From the NCBI GenBank assembly GCA_029747585.1, contig JAPEVF010000004.1, positions 62,001 through 126,000 on the forward strand: a DNA stretch of 64,000 bases, read 5' to 3'. The stretch is from Pleurotus djamor (taxonomy: Eukaryota > Basidiomycota > Agaricomycetes > Agaricales > Pleurotaceae). A program made the position numbers and the translations under genes. Under the pieces are notes generated by a model. The model was not told the DNA's origin. It was given only the letters and a program-made list of their open reading frames with translations, and did not search any database. This document shows, one piece after another, positions 9,780-21,235 of the stretch. Numbering within the stretch: position 1 is the first letter of the stretch; each line of letters begins with the position of its first letter.

Positions 9780-12578
9780 TCACCTCCTCATACCAACACC
9801 AAGGCCCAGGCGATATCCAACTCTTCTCAAAACGACTCTCAGGACAACGGCTGCGACGCCCAATCCAACCAAAAGAACATATGGTGGCAACCCTCTGATA
9901 GTCGCAGGGTCACCCCACACATGAGCTCTTCGATCTGATTGCTCCGGCTCGGAAGTGCCCATCCATTGATTATATATTGTGGTTGGGATGAGGTCTTTCC
10001 ATGTCCGCGAAGTTGGTTGACGACCACGAGATGAAGATGGAGACGACAAGGGGGAAGGTGAAGCGTCTTCCGATTGTCCCAGTTCGATGTCATCTTTTCC
10101 TGAGCTGGAGGATCGATGAGAGGACGAGGGCCTGGTGCGAGCGTCTGAGTTGTCATAAGAGACACCTTGTGACCCGAGCACCCTCCCTAGGACAGCCTGA
10201 GGCATAAGACCTAACAGGAGTCCGAGTCCGAGTCCACCACCAACGTCAGATTTCTTTGGCACAGGAACCTGGGAGGAAGGTCCTGCAGAGGTGGTTGGAG
10301 AGGCAGCATCAAGGAGGTCTTGGTCCCTCTGCCTCATTTCCCTCAACTCGACAACTTCCTTCTCACTCTTTTCAAGCTTCATCCGATATTCCTCAATCAA
10401 CTTCTTGGCATCTTCGAGTTCCCTTTCTAAAACCTTCTCTCGAGACGACCACGCAGCTTTCTCTGCTTCGTGACCCTCTACTCGAGCCCTCTCTGCGGTG
10501 AGCAGAGCCATGGTTTCTTCGAGTTGTTCCTGAGTAGGCGGTGCCTGGCGACGTTCACCAACTCCAACATCCTCCTCCTCGGGTCCACCAAAGATATCAC
10601 TGATTGCAGGCCGCCTACTCTGTCCGCTGCTTTTCCTGCTGACATTGGTCCTCAGACTGCTTCCACGACTACCTCCACCACTACCGCTCAATCGAATTCT
10701 CCGCTTGCTCAACTTGTCCTTCTCCTTCCCGTTCAACGGGCTATTCACAGAATCAGGAAGACCATCCGAGCCCGTACGGGAGGGCTGGATCCAGCTTCCA
10801 CTGCCTTCGAAGCTAGCATCATGACTGTGTCCTTCAGTGGTTGGATTGGATTTGCTGGGAGCGGCGCCATCTCCACTGGCACTAACCAAAGATTCGACGC
10901 TCCCCGACAGGCGTGCCACGACACCATCAGCGTCGATTGCATTCCATGATGCTCCAAGACCGCGCAGTGAGCCGTGCCTTGGGGTAGGGGCGTGTATACG
11001 AGGCGAAAGAGTACCAGCAGACCCAGGCGTAGGTAACGGGCGACTATGTGCACCTCCTGTGTGGTGGGTATTAGCTGGGTGAGAGGGCGTCTGGTTCGCT
11101 GGGAGATAAATGACCGGCGAGCCAGAGGCAGGGGGCGCAGGAAGGGGTCGACCTTTGATACTGTCATTACTCGTGGTACTACCAGTCGGAACCCGATCGA
11201 GGGGCGAATGAGATGGAGGAACATGCTTCATCGTGATTATGGCTGTTCCATGGGTGTTGACCTCCCTCTCCCAAGCATGCGCACCGCTGGCTTTTTCGGC
11301 GTCGATCTGTGCAAGAAGTTCCTCCATTGAAAGTTCCTCTTCAGCTGCAAAGGAAGAGACGGGTGGTGCCGCAGAAGTGGGTGAGTTTTCTGCTTCATCG
11401 CCTCCCTCCGTCGCTGTATCGTAGATGTCCGTTGTACCAGCTTCAGATTGTGCAGGTTCGGAGGTTTGGTATGAAGAGGGCAAGTATTGTTCGCTTTCTG
11501 AAGGTCGAGTGTGGAAGGTGGTGGTGCCGGTTTGCTGAGGACGGATTGTCGGATGAAGGGGACCTTCCGATGAGTCACTCCCAGTGCGACTTCGGGGTAG
11601 CTTATCCATGGACTCGTCGACACTGGCGCTCCTCTCCAAGCTCTCCACCATCCCTCTGACTCTGCCATTCTTCAGCTTTCCAAGGCTCGGTCTTCCCCTT
11701 CGATGACCTTTCACGGGGGTATCATCATCATCCAAAACAACATGCTTGGCGTTGGATTGGAAGGTGACGTCGAAGAACTCGTTGTCAGAGTAGGAACGGT
11801 CGATGTCGAGGGAAGAGGTGGATGAAGCAGAGTCGTACTGGATGTGCTCGATGAACGGGTTCGTGGTGGTAATATCCTCGGTCGATGCCCCTTCAAAATC
11901 GGTGCTTCCGAAACCCCATATCCGCCCTTTGAGAACGTTCTGACGGAGAGTGCGAGAGGCTGCCAGCAAAGCCGAACTCCAAAGCTTGTTGATCCCGTAG
12001 CTGCACCATTTTCAAACCCGTTAGCCAGATTCCCTTCAAGATATGGATGTGCTGTAGACTCACTTGTTCAAATCCTGCTCATTGAACCGTAGAAATTCCT
12101 TTCCCGTGATTTTGGAGTTCCTCACAAATGCTGCGATATCTCGTGCAACAGGGGTTGGTAACTGCAATGATTCTCCAGAACGAACGCGAAGAGCCGTAGC
12201 CAAGTACGTCGCCAACTGAGATGGTGTCCATAGCTTTGGATTCGCAGGTAAATCCACGTCAAAAGACGGTGAGTGACCATGTCCGAGCTGCTTTGTTGGC
12301 GACGGTGAAGGTGGAACAGGCAACGGCCTCGGCGACTCCGAAGTCAAGCTTCTCGAATATCGATGCCCATGAAGGTGCCCGTATCCAAACTGTCTATGCC
12401 CGACTCTAGTTCGAGTGGGACTAGGGCTGGGGCTGGGAATGTAACTGTGCACGGGCCTGGCGCTCTGCGACGACGAATTCGACCGGGAAAGAAGGGCAGT
12501 AGATGTGGTCTTTATCGCGTACGGATGAGGATTCGGCTTGAGGACGTCTTTCTTCGAGTCCCTTAGGGGAGTGGCCAT
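9780..12578 (-). CDS. SAM-domain, coiled-coil, tail-anchored protein
   Basis: About 900 residues in two exons. Exon 1 (12578-12064) begins MATPLRDSKKDVLK and has a Ser/Pro-rich leader followed by a SAM domain: LWTPSQLATYLATALR, ARDIAAFVRNSKITGKEFLRF. A 63-nt intron (12001-12063) splits the SAM domain, which ends in exon 2 with NYGINKLWSSALLAASR. Next comes a long disordered region rich in Ser, Pro and Gly, then a coiled coil of about 80 residues (EQLEETMALLTAERARVEG, LERELEDAKKLIEEYRMKL). The protein ends in a single hydrophobic helix (YVLLVGLGVAAVVLRVVL) with basic residues after it. That is the layout of a C-tail-anchored protein facing the cytosol of the ER or outer mitochondrial membrane. 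The exact function is unknown; the SAM and coiled coil suggest an oligomerising scaffold. Confidence 0.8.
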
Positions 12579-12696
12579 CGCGCGGAGGCGAGCTCGTCGT
12601 GCACCACGGCGAGCAAGTTTGAGATTCAGAGCGCGCCAAATTAGGCACGATAACCGAGCTCGTGATGTGCCCCTTTTTGATTCTGGGAACTGATAT

Positions 12697-12726
12697 TGAC
12701 CGTGGGACTAAGGTTTCTCACGGTCA
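12697..12726. promoter_or_regulatory. 30-bp F-box-family palindrome, copy 1
   Basis: The left arm TGACCGTGGGA and right arm TCTCACGGTCA are inverted (10 of 11 complementary) and separated by 8 bp. It ends 80 bp before the ATG of the F-box-like gene at 12807. The same 11-8-11 geometry recurs upstream of most F-box-like genes in the window. It could be an operator or activator site for a dimeric regulator; this is inferred only from recurrence and position. Confidence 0.7.
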
Positions 12727-12806
12727 CTGATGCGCAGGTATTTCCTGTCTTGAAAGCTTGATCCTAAGGCTAGTTCAACGTTTCAGAATCAACGTTCAAC
12801 TTCAAT

Positions 12807-13927
12807 ATGCACCACAAACTCCCGCTCGAAATAATCCTCTGTGTTGTGGAATTCGTCAAACATGACAAGGCAACACTTTTGAAACTACTTTTACTATCAC
12901 GCGAACTACATTCTATCGTCGAACTATGTATCTATGAGGCCGCTTGCTTCCGCCAGGAGCCAGATATCCAGGCCGCCAAATTGCAAAGTTTTTCACGCAA
13001 CGTAATCAAGAATGGAGGGGCGCTTGGGATACACGTTCGAAAATTTGTCCTAACCGCCCCCTCTTTCGGGAGGAGCGCCGTGATCGCCCATATCCTGCCC
13101 CATCTTACATGCCTGACTCACTTTGAGGTGAGCCAGGCGTGGAGGATACCCGGGAATGTAAAACCCAGGATCTTTTCTGCGTTCCGTACCTCCCAGCTCT
13201 CTACCTTTATTTGGGAAGGAGAAGACAAGGACGAGGCGATACAGGGGCGGGATTTACTTGAATTCCTACAAAGTCATCCTTCAATCACACACTTGGAAAT
13301 CCCCACATTCACATTCACATCACCCTTGCCCCCTTCTGTACCGCTCCCTCGCGTGAAGAAGCTTGTCGTCCGCAGCTATCAGCACCTACTCAACACTCCT
13401 GCTCTACAGATGGCATCTCACTTGGGCGTTGGTGTTCCTGACGACCTGTCTGTTGTTGGAATGGATGCGGAGGAAGTTTTTCCTCGCGTCCAGTACTTCG
13501 CTGCTTTGGGTCTCTTCGAATCGGAGGACTTTGCAACCTTGTCTAGCCACTTGCCGAATCTCAGAGGTCTTGTTTATAATCCAGATATGGTCAGCCACCC
13601 ATCTTAATTTGTTTGGAATGTTACCTACTTATGCCCTATTTAAAGTTTATACCCCTCGAAGAAATCATCGATACCATGCAAGCCCACACATTTCGGAGCA
13701 AGCAACTTGAATATTTTGCGCTCTCATCTACTGTTCAGGGCGAAGAAACGGCCGACCGAGTCTTGCGAAAAGTTTTCGACGCCATATCTACTCTTCGCGT
13801 TATTGATTTCTATGACGATGAACGTAGCAGTAATGAATTCATCCGCTACCATGTCGACGGACGTTCTACTGCGCTGCCCTTGTCAGAATATCCGAAATAT
13901 TGGCCAACGGAAGAAGACCTCGACTAG
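12807..13927 (+). CDS. F-box-like protein, class 1
   Basis: Probable substrate-adaptor type protein: the N-terminus MHHKLPLEIILCVVEFV...LLKLLLLSRELHSIVELCIYE fits a divergent F-box (LPxEI...LLxLxxxSRxLxxI), which binds Skp1 in SCF ubiquitin ligases. An irregular leucine-rich region follows (LTHFEVSQAWRIP, STFIWEGED, THLEIPTFTF, NLRGLVYNPDM). Exon 1 is 12807-13589 (261 codons), the intron is 13590-13645 in phase 0, and exon 2 is 13646-13927 (93 codons plus stop), encoding PLEEIIDTM, TLRVIDFYDD and the family tail PKYWPTEEDLD. Same class as the genes at 15359, 32129 and 35328. A 30-bp palindrome lies at 12697-12726. The F-box assignment rests on pattern, not on a profile search. Confidence 0.72.
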
Positions 13928-14119
13928 GACGGAGATTCAGTTTCGGAAACTCGTGTGGTTGGTGTAGAATGGATAGGATGGATAGAATTTGAAGTGTACT
14001 TCTGCTGTTTGACCTTTCGTGGATTTATCTACCCCTACCTCCTAAAGTCGATCGCGATCAACCACGATCGATCATGATCGAACGAACTGTTCTGAACCTT
14101 CCCACCCACCGGCGACGGG

Positions 14120-15305
14120 ATGCGTCCACGAATCCCACTCGAACTTTTCCCCTTCGTCGTCAGCGCCGTGGACCCACAACACAAGGCATGCTTGCGCAAC
14201 CTCCTACTCGCTTCTTCCTTGTTCCATAATGACATCATCGAGTCTTTGCTCTATCATAGCATTACGTTGCGTGTGGGGAGCAGCGACAAGGAGAGCAACA
14301 CGGGGTGGGAGGCCAGGGCCAAAAGCATGCGAGCTGGTCTTCAGAACGTTCGATATGTGGCCATCGTTCGCCGCTTCAAACTTTGCATCCTTGGGCATCT
14401 GACAAAGGAGCTGGCAATCCTCGCTCGGGAAATCATGCAGTTGACGCCGGACATTGAGCAACTGGAGCTCAGCTGGAGTGTCTCGGACCACTCCATCGGC
14501 GACCTCTTTCATCCCCTTCAATATCGTCGATTAAACGCCCTCAAATGTGCCGTATCAACCCCCCTCAAAGACCTAAGCCTGCAAGCTTTCCTGGGACGCC
14601 ATCCCACGATTGAGCACTTTGAATTCACAGATATCCAAAACATTTGGACGAGAGAAATTACTGTCCTTCCACAACGTACACTTCCCTGCCTCCGGAAGCT
14701 CGCCGTACCCGACCTAGCCACTCTCCAAGCATTCAGAAATCGACCGGTATCACACCTGGGTTTTACGCAGCAGGCGATGCCCTCTTATCGCTGGCAACGA
14801 ATGCCCCAGGGACTTGCTTCCATCCAGTATTTTACTGCTTTTGAATATGTTGATCCGGACGAGTTTATGCGGTTCGCAAGTCAACTGCCAAACCTTCGTT
14901 ATCTGTTCTTCAGAACGCTCGTAAGTACACCGCCCTTCCATTGCTGAAGTACATCCTTATATACGTCTCCCATAGTGCAATTCCTCGATAAGGTGGATCT
15001 GCAACAGGCTCGTTGCGTTCGAACGACCCCCAAAACTCTGTTACCTGCGTCTTATGTCTTACTATGACCCTAACGACGGAGAAACTTACGAGGAAGGCGT
15101 TGAAAATGTCATGCAAGACCTTTTCAACTTCTTCCCTTCGCTCCTCATCATTGACTTCTGCGATTGCAACAAGTCCTATGCGTTCACCCGGTTCTTTTCC
15201 GAAAGCACCCAACCTTCGAAGACGCTCTCTCGAACTGCGGTGGATGAAATGTTCCCTACGGATGAGGAACTGGAGACGACCCTTGGGGAGTGTGCTGTTG
15301 TATAA
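14120..15305 (+). CDS. F-box-like protein, class 3
   Basis: Exon 1 (14120-14920, 267 codons) starts MRPRIPLELFPFVVSAV with LLASSLFHNDIIESLLYHSI, a weak F-box-like helix set. Class-3 features follow: ARAKSMRAGL, YVAIVRRFKLCILG, LTPDIEQLELSW, FLGRHPTIEHFEF, PNLRYLFFRTL. The intron is 14921-14975 (phase 0). Exon 2 (14976-15305) begins CNSSIRWICNRLVAFERP and contains FNFFPSLLIIDFCD and the ending DEMFPTDEELETTL. It is most like the genes at 16727, 41515 and 43012. It ends 53 bp from the end of the convergent gene at 15359. Its upstream region has only a degenerate, half-site version of the family palindrome (14046-14080, rich in CGATC). Adaptor function is inferred from class relatives. Confidence 0.68.
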
Positions 15306-15358
15306 ACTCAGTGTAGATCTCTGGTGCACCCAACCAAACGATAACTCAGGTATCCAAT

Positions 15359-16581
15359 TCAACTTGTATCCATACTATCAGGATCAACACCAGCGATATG
15401 AGTCAGAGAACTTGGAACTGGTCGTGACAACATTTCGTCGAGTTCTCTTTCCGACGGCCAATATTTCGGATACTTTGACAAGGGCAATGTGGTAGAGGAG
15501 CCATCAACAATGTAGCGGGTAAACACATTGTGGCCATGGTCGCAGTCGCGGACATCAATGATGCGAAGAGTGGGTATAGTGCTGAATATCTCCTGGACGT
15601 TTTGATCAGCGAGCTCTTCGTCATCAACAGTGCCTGAGAGCGCAAAGTATTCCAGCTGATTGCTCTGGAATTGGCAGGCTTGCATTTCATCGTAGATCTC
15701 TTCGAGGGGTATAGACTTTGGATGGGTACGTTAGTATGGCAAACTGAAACTGGGTCATCTGATGAGGAACGACTGACCATCTTTGGGGCATAAACGAGAC
15801 ACCGTAGATTAGGGAGGCGGCAGGACAAAGCGACAAGGTCTGGGGAATCAAATTCATCCAAAGCTGCGAGATACTGGACGCGAGAAAATAGTCCCTCGAG
15901 ATCTAGCTCATCAAGAGACGAACTGTCAGGAGCAATGAGGCATAAGTGGGAGACCGTCCGCAGAACGGGATGACTGAGCAGATAATGGTAGCTGTGAACG
16001 ACGAGCTTCTCAATGCAAGGGAATATAGTAGTTGGTAGATTCGACGAAAATGTGAATGATGGGATCTCCAGGCGTTCAATCGAGGGATGGCGCCGTAGGA
16101 ATTCAAGGAAGTCTTGCTCTTGTTTCGCATCTTCCATATCCTCGCCTTCCCAAATGAAGGCGGAGAGCTGGGGAGTACGGAACATGGAGAAAATCTCGTT
16201 CCCCCCAGTCTCGGGTATACTCCACGCCTGGGTAACCTCGAAGTGAGCCAGTCGCGTGAGTTTGGGGAGGATTTGGGTGATCATAGCCCAATAATTCGAA
16301 GTGGTCGCGAAAGGGGAAGGGAAGTTGAAGAAGAACTTTTGGACATGACCTCCAAGAACCCCGTTGTTCTTGGTGATATTTTCCAAGAAGCTTCGCAGTT
16401 TGGCGGCTAGGATGGGCTCCTCGAGGTCATGGCTAAAGCAAACGCTTTCATAGAGGCGCGGTTCGACGATGGAGTGAAGCTCTCGCGATAGCAGAAGCAG
16501 CCTCAAAAGGGTCTGTTTGTCTTCTGGATTCACATTTTTAACGGCAAAGAGGATCACTTCTAGAGGGAGTTTGTGGTGCAT
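15359..16581 (-). CDS. F-box-like protein, class 1
   Basis: The start MHHKLPLEVILFAVKNV...LLRLLLLSRELHSIVEPRLYESV is a clear divergent F-box segment. Leucine-rich repeats of irregular length follow (RLAHFEVTQAWSIPE, SAFIWEGEDM, IERLEIPSFTF, NLRCLVYAPKM). Exon 1 is 16581-15778 (268 codons), the intron is 15716-15777 (62 nt, phase 0), and exon 2 is 15715-15359, starting SIPLEEIYDEMQACQF, with TLRIIDVRDCD and the ending PKYWPSERELDEML plus an extra tail. It is divergent from the class-3 gene at 16727 and shares one 30-bp palindrome with it (16633-16662). The frame is intact. It would be expected in an SCF-type complex if the F-box binds Skp1. Confidence 0.74.
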
Positions 16582-16632
16582 GTAATCGTACTTAAACGAG
16601 GTAGAGGCCAGGGCCCAGCATCCACAGCTTAC

Positions 16633-16662
16633 TGATCGTGAGAATGTAGCGACCCACGGTCA
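16633..16662. promoter_or_regulatory. 30-bp F-box-family palindrome, copy 2 (shared)
   Basis: Left arm TGATCGTGAGA, 8-bp spacer ATGTAGCG, right arm ACCCACGGTCA. It lies 51 bp upstream of the minus-strand start at 16581 and 64 bp upstream of the plus-strand start at 16727, so one element could serve both divergent genes. Confidence 0.7.
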
Positions 16663-16726
16663 ATAAAGGCTGTAAGTTAGCCTGCCTTGTAACTCACTTC
16701 AACTGGCTCGCCGTACATTCTCTTCA

Positions 16727-17904
16727 ATGAACCCACAGCTCCCCAAGGAGCTCGTTCTCTCTGTTGTCAATTTCATCGGATCAGAAAATAACAGGACCTT
16801 ACTCAACGTAATGCTAGTCTCACATGCCCTTCACGACATCACAGAACCTTTTCTGTATGAAAGTATCCCACTGCACATTGGTAGCAGCTCTCGCATGCCC
16901 AACCTCAACTGGGAGACGAAAATTCACGGTCTAAAAAAGAGGCTCGCTGCGGATGGCGGTAGATATGCTGCTTGCGTACGAAAATGCGAACTTTGCGTCT
17001 TCGGAGACCCCACACCAGAGCAGGGTACTCTGGCGTGCGATCTCATGCAGATGTTGACACGCGTCGAAGACCTGAAGATATGGTGGCGATTTGATGATCC
17101 CTCCATCCGAATCCTTCCTTCCATACGGTTGCCCCGATTATCCATTTTCAGGTTTTCAGGTGACTCATTTGCAACATCGGTCCAGTTCGAAGATTTCAAT
17201 GCGTTCCTCGAGCTTCATTCTACGATCGAGCACTTGGAGATGCCTTCCATCCATTCCATGATCACTCCGTCATCCGAAGTGCTTCCCAAGCTTAAGAAGC
17301 TGGCCGTGGTCGACCCGGACCTGCTACAGAATTTCATCCAGTATCCCATATCCCACCTTGCTTTGACGAGCTCAGCGGAGCCGGGTTTTGAACCTGATGA
17401 GCTTTCTACAGTTCTATATCTCACCTGTCTTGAGTCGGTAGAGCTGAGCGAGCTCGCGGAATTTATAAGGCTAGTGCCTAATTTGCGTTGTCTATCCTAC
17501 CAAACACAGGTGAGCTTGCAGATTCCTTTCCCACCGGACTGATCTAACAGCGTTGATAGGATTTGCCCATTGAATCCATCCGCGATGAGCTTGATGGCTT
17601 TGAGGCCAGTTCCAGCCTCTGCTACCTACACATTTCGTCCTTCCTGGAGGACGATGACGAAGACATAAACTCTATCATTGAAGATATTTTTCAGGCCATC
17701 CCCTCTCTCATGATCATCGACTTCTACGATGTCAACGAGTCTGATACAACGACTCGATTGTTCAAAGATGGCTCTCAGCCCCCACAGGTTTTGCCTGCAC
17801 CAGCCTATGAGGACATGTGGCCTACGGATGACGCGTTGGAAAGGATGCTATTTGAACACACAAACATAAGTTTGGTCGATGTCGGGATTCAAAAGCAGGA
17901 GTAA
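16727..17904 (+). CDS. F-box-like protein, class 3
   Basis: Exon 1 (16727-17509, 261 codons) begins MNPQLPKELVLSVVNFI...LLNVMLVSHALHDITEPFLYESI, the clearest F-box-like segment of class 3. It continues with KIHGLKKRLAADGGRYAACV, LCVFGD, RVEDLKIWW, FLELHSTIEHLEMP and NLRCLSYQTQ. The intron is 17510-17559 (phase 0). Exon 2 (17560-17904) starts DLPIESIRDELDGF, has AIPSLMIIDFYDVNE, and ends DMWPTDDALERMLFE plus a short tail. The frame is intact. It shares the palindrome at 16633-16662 with the divergent class-1 neighbour. The UCH gene at 18127 follows on the same strand 222 bp downstream, so ubiquitin-pathway genes are adjacent here. Confidence 0.74.
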
Positions 17905-18126
17905 TGTAGGAGCTGTTGCTGGCTCTCCACCCTTCCCCTTCTAGTATTATCCTCAATGTATTCCGTTCATGTATATTCGTAGGCTATTTCGCGGTGTGCG
18001 GTTTCTGATGGTTTTGCAGTAAGGGTGCCAGGGTTAGGGTCACGATGATATCATCGATTGAAGTCAACAGCTTTCGTCTCCCCTTCATCATCACTTCATC
18101 TCATCTCTGAGAAGCAGCTCTTGAAT

Positions 18127-19280
18127 ATGTCAGGTAGTAAATGGATTCCTCTCGAATGCAATCCTGAGGTACCGGTGGATTCTTATAACTAGATCACCGC
18201 TTAATACGACTTTCGCCATGTATAGGTGTTTAACTCGGTGTGTGTCACGGCCTTGGTTAATCGCGACTCTACTCATCCAGCAAGGCTTTGGGATGATAGT
18301 GGGCGAAAAAGGCTGGTCTGCTTACGTCTCAAGCATGCTTCGGCGATGTCTTTGGTCTCGATGCTGAGGTCTGTCGGATTTCTCAATCAATAGGCTATAT
18401 CTTGACTCTGGAAATAAGTTACTATCCATGGTTCCGCAACCGACCAAGGCACTTATCCTCGTATTTCCTCTGACTGGAGAAATTAAAGAGAAACATGCTG
18501 AGGAAGATAAGAAGCTAAGGAGCGAGGGCGGCTTCCCTGTCGATCCTACGGTCCTCTGGATCAAGCAGACGGTACGATCATCCCTTTGACGCGTCATTTT
18601 GACTCGGTTACACCTGGAATAGATTAGTAACGCGTGTGGGACGATGGCCTTGATACACTCCATCGCGAATGTAAGTCCTCGCCATCAGTCCCGCTGATCC
18701 AAATATCCATCGAGACCATCCAGAGTGACGTTGGATTCGCCCCGCAAAGTCCTCTTACCAAGTTCATTGAGCAGGCTATGGGTTTGTCGCTTTATCCGTG
18801 ATAACTTCCTACGAACCACTGATGGCGCATCTAGAAATGACTCCCGAACAGCGCGCCCATCTCCTTGAGACGACCACCCTGTTCTCTAACATCCATGCGG
18901 CCTCGGCTTCTGAAGGCCAATCTACAGTCACTGACGAAGTGATGAACACGGATATGCACTTCACTGCTTTCATCGTCGCTCCTGAGCCTGATTTGAGAGA
19001 GAAAGCGAGCACCGGGCAAGGTGAGAATGCGGCTGGGGCGGCAGGAGGAACTGGCAAAGAAAGCACGGGCATGAGACTCGTTGAGCTTGATGGCACAAGA
19101 ATTGGACCGATTGACCGCGGCGAATGTAATGATTTCCTGAAGGTGAGACCTCATCCGCCCTTCTTGGTGGCGTAACTCACGGCTTTCTACCAGGATGCGG
19201 CGAAATACATCCGAGAGAATTACATTGCGTCGTCTTCGAGTGTTCAGTTCAGCATCCTTGCTTTAGGTCCTCCTGCTTGA
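18127..19280 (+). CDS. Ubiquitin C-terminal hydrolase (UCHL3/YUH1 family)
   Basis: Intact third UCH gene. Exon 1 reads MSGSKWIPLECNPE. Exon 2 is a 12-nt microexon at 18226-18237 (VFNS). Exon 3 is 18300-18368 (WAKKAGL, CFGDVFGLDAE). Exon 4 starts LLSMVPQPTKA and ends VLWIKQT, giving the oxyanion Gln. Exon 5 is ISNACGTMALIHSIAN with the nucleophile Cys near 18633. The next exon has DVGFAPQSPLTKFIEQAM. A long exon follows with QRAHLLETTTLFSNIHAA, catalytic His in DMHFTAFIV and Asp in VELDGTRIGP. The last exon is DAAKYIRENYI...LALGPPA. All four active-site residues are present. Compared with the 430-1668 copy, the crossover-loop region and active site are well conserved, and the linker after APEPDLR is Ala/Gly rich. 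Role: deubiquitination in cytosol or nucleus. Confidence 0.88.
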
Positions 19281-19460
19281 ACCAAACCTCAATGTATCAT
19301 AGTGTATAAGTGCAACTCAATTTCATCGTTTTAAGCACATAGGAAGGAAGGTAGATACATGGATCATGATTGGAACGACCGTGAAAAGGTTGATCTTAAA
19401 CATGGCGGAGTCTGGAAAGGTTCGACGGTTCAGTGAAAGCGACTCCAAGGGTTCTACCAC

Positions 19461-20327
19461 TTACTCAAGAGCGTAGACGTATCCGGGGCTGAGGTATTGC
19501 AAGCAATATCCGCCTGTTTTACCTTGATTGGTGACACAGTCATTGTAGCTGCTGGTGATGATACCGGCCTAGTACAAGGTATGGATCACTTCAACAATGA
19601 CGCTCAACGGATGAACTGACCATCAGGTAATCACAGTAAGACTCGTCTGCACTACCAGAGGGATTAAGGTTGATGAATCCCACAAGGCAGGTATTATACC
19701 AGTAGGCCTGTTCCCAGCCTGGGGCGACGGCAAAGTTGGGGCCTGAAGTCGATGAGTAAATGGAGATTGTGAAGCAATATGACCGCTTGCTCACAAGACG
19801 CTTGGTTAGGAAGATTGCATGGGAAAGTGGTGGTTAATTCACTCGCCGCGAGGGCCTCAACTGCGCTTTTTAGAGCGGCACAGTCAGCGGAAGTTGGAGG
19901 ATCAGGCGAGCTACTTAAGCCGTCGACGCAGGTTCTGGTGCCTGTAAGATACGATTCCACGTTGATCAGCACAACCTCGAAGTGAACAACATGGGCAACG
20001 GACATCCGTAGAAACAGCAATTGTTGACTGTTCGCTTTGTCAAGGAGCTGGTATCCGGGACAGGCGAGCGAGCGCGTACGGTAGCGTTGGCGAGAGCATC
20101 GAGGCGGTCTTTGGGAACAGGGAGGGAGCCTGTTTGGATGTCTATCCCATTAACATGAATGACTTTCACGTCCTTGGCGACGGCGCGTTCGACGTTGGCT
20201 GCAGGCAGGAGGTCAGTAGTCACGACCAGAGAAATGTGGTCAGAAGAAGTTACTGACTAGTAACCACAGCACCAAGAGTTCCGCTGACGATTCCGAGGGC
20301 AAGAGCGACGTAGGTGAGCATCTGCAT
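19461..20327 (-). CDS. Small secreted cysteine-containing protein
   Basis: The start MQMLTYVALALGIVSGTLGA is a signal peptide. An intron follows, then NVERAVAKDVKVIHVNGID, a segment with NNCCFYGC, and downstream exons carrying CVDGLSSSPDPPTSADC, AALKSAVEALAAS, the NFAVAPGWEQAYWYNTCLV block, YCDYLM, and a last exon with SSYNDCVTNQGKTGGYCLQY ending VYALE. Intron borders after NNCCFYGC and after NQAS were chosen because they restore frame. About ten cysteines in the mature part suggest disulfides. The spacing (DC..LK...NTCLVGF...YCDYL) is loosely reminiscent of Ecp2/Hce2-type secreted proteins, but I do not claim membership. It would be exported; function unknown. Confidence 0.6.
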
Positions 20328-21235
20328 GTTGTGAGAAGGCTTGTGTCTGTTCACACTGACGGGAAGGTGCTGGTGCAGAGTCCACTTTTATATGGAAAGC
20401 TATACCAGGGAGGACATAATCCCTTTGAGGTTCAAGGGAAATCGTGGTCACAAGCTTCACGAACACTGTCCTGTCCTGTGCGGATTACATTCCTGCGAGG
20501 TACCAATGCCGTTCATCATGTAAAATGAGGCGCTTTCAGTCATTCCGTTTCTCAGCGGTTATCCTGAGACCTCACAGACAAACCAGGCACGTCTGGAGTA
20601 TAACAGAAAGTTAGAACCGTGATTGCCATCGCCATTGACTCTGGCGCATTTGTCAAGGGTTCTACGGAGTTGACACGGAATCCAGAGCCGAGAATTTAGC
20701 CTGTAGGCTACAGGTCCAGTGGTCAGTGAGCATCCGACTGTCAAGGATAATTATTAAGCTCATACGCGTTGAATTCTTCAGAGTCGACGACGGCAGGACA
20801 TACCCATTTATGTAAGTATTCGGTTCGATGTTGATTTGTGATGTGCCGATTCTCCGCAAGCAGCAACATATCCTTGGTGCCCTGCGGCAGCCTGAATCGA
20901 ACCTCAAGAGATAGTATGAGCCATTTGTACAGAGAAAGCTCCAAATCGGATCAGAGCAAAGTTCGAGAAAAATCAGCTTGTTTCGGTGGCCTGGCACAAT
21001 AATAGCCAGCCAGTAAACAGTGGGCCAAGCGTTTCGTATTCGTGTGATGACTTTTTGATAGAGCAAAACTGAAGTTGACTTGAGGTCACGGCGGCAATGT
21101 TATCGGAAGGTGTTGAAGCCTGTTGAACTCCTGGGCGAAGTTTCGTTGGCGGCCCGCCGACGCGCCGTGACGCAACCTAAACGTCGGTCACTAAGCGCTC
21201 GTACCCCTCCTTGCTCCTGAACGACGACGACGACG
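20328..21235. other. Intergenic, no gene recognised
   Basis: It contains the promoter of the secreted protein and, to the right, the CG-rich 5' region of the LRR-like gene. A 134-codon minus-strand frame at 21066-20662 is hydrophobic in part but carries no recognisable motif or partner exon. Confidence 0.5.

Noticed and set aside
15013..15495. 160-codon plus-strand frame across the B/C boundary
   Set aside because: It overlaps the second exons of two convergent F-box-like genes in a wrong frame.
18024..18050. Telomere-like GGGTTAGGGT
   Set aside because: Only one and a half units, flanked by ordinary intergenic sequence, so not a telomeric tract.
20662..21066. 134-codon minus-strand open frame
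   Set aside because: No recognisable motif, no partner exon and no signal peptide; likely chance.
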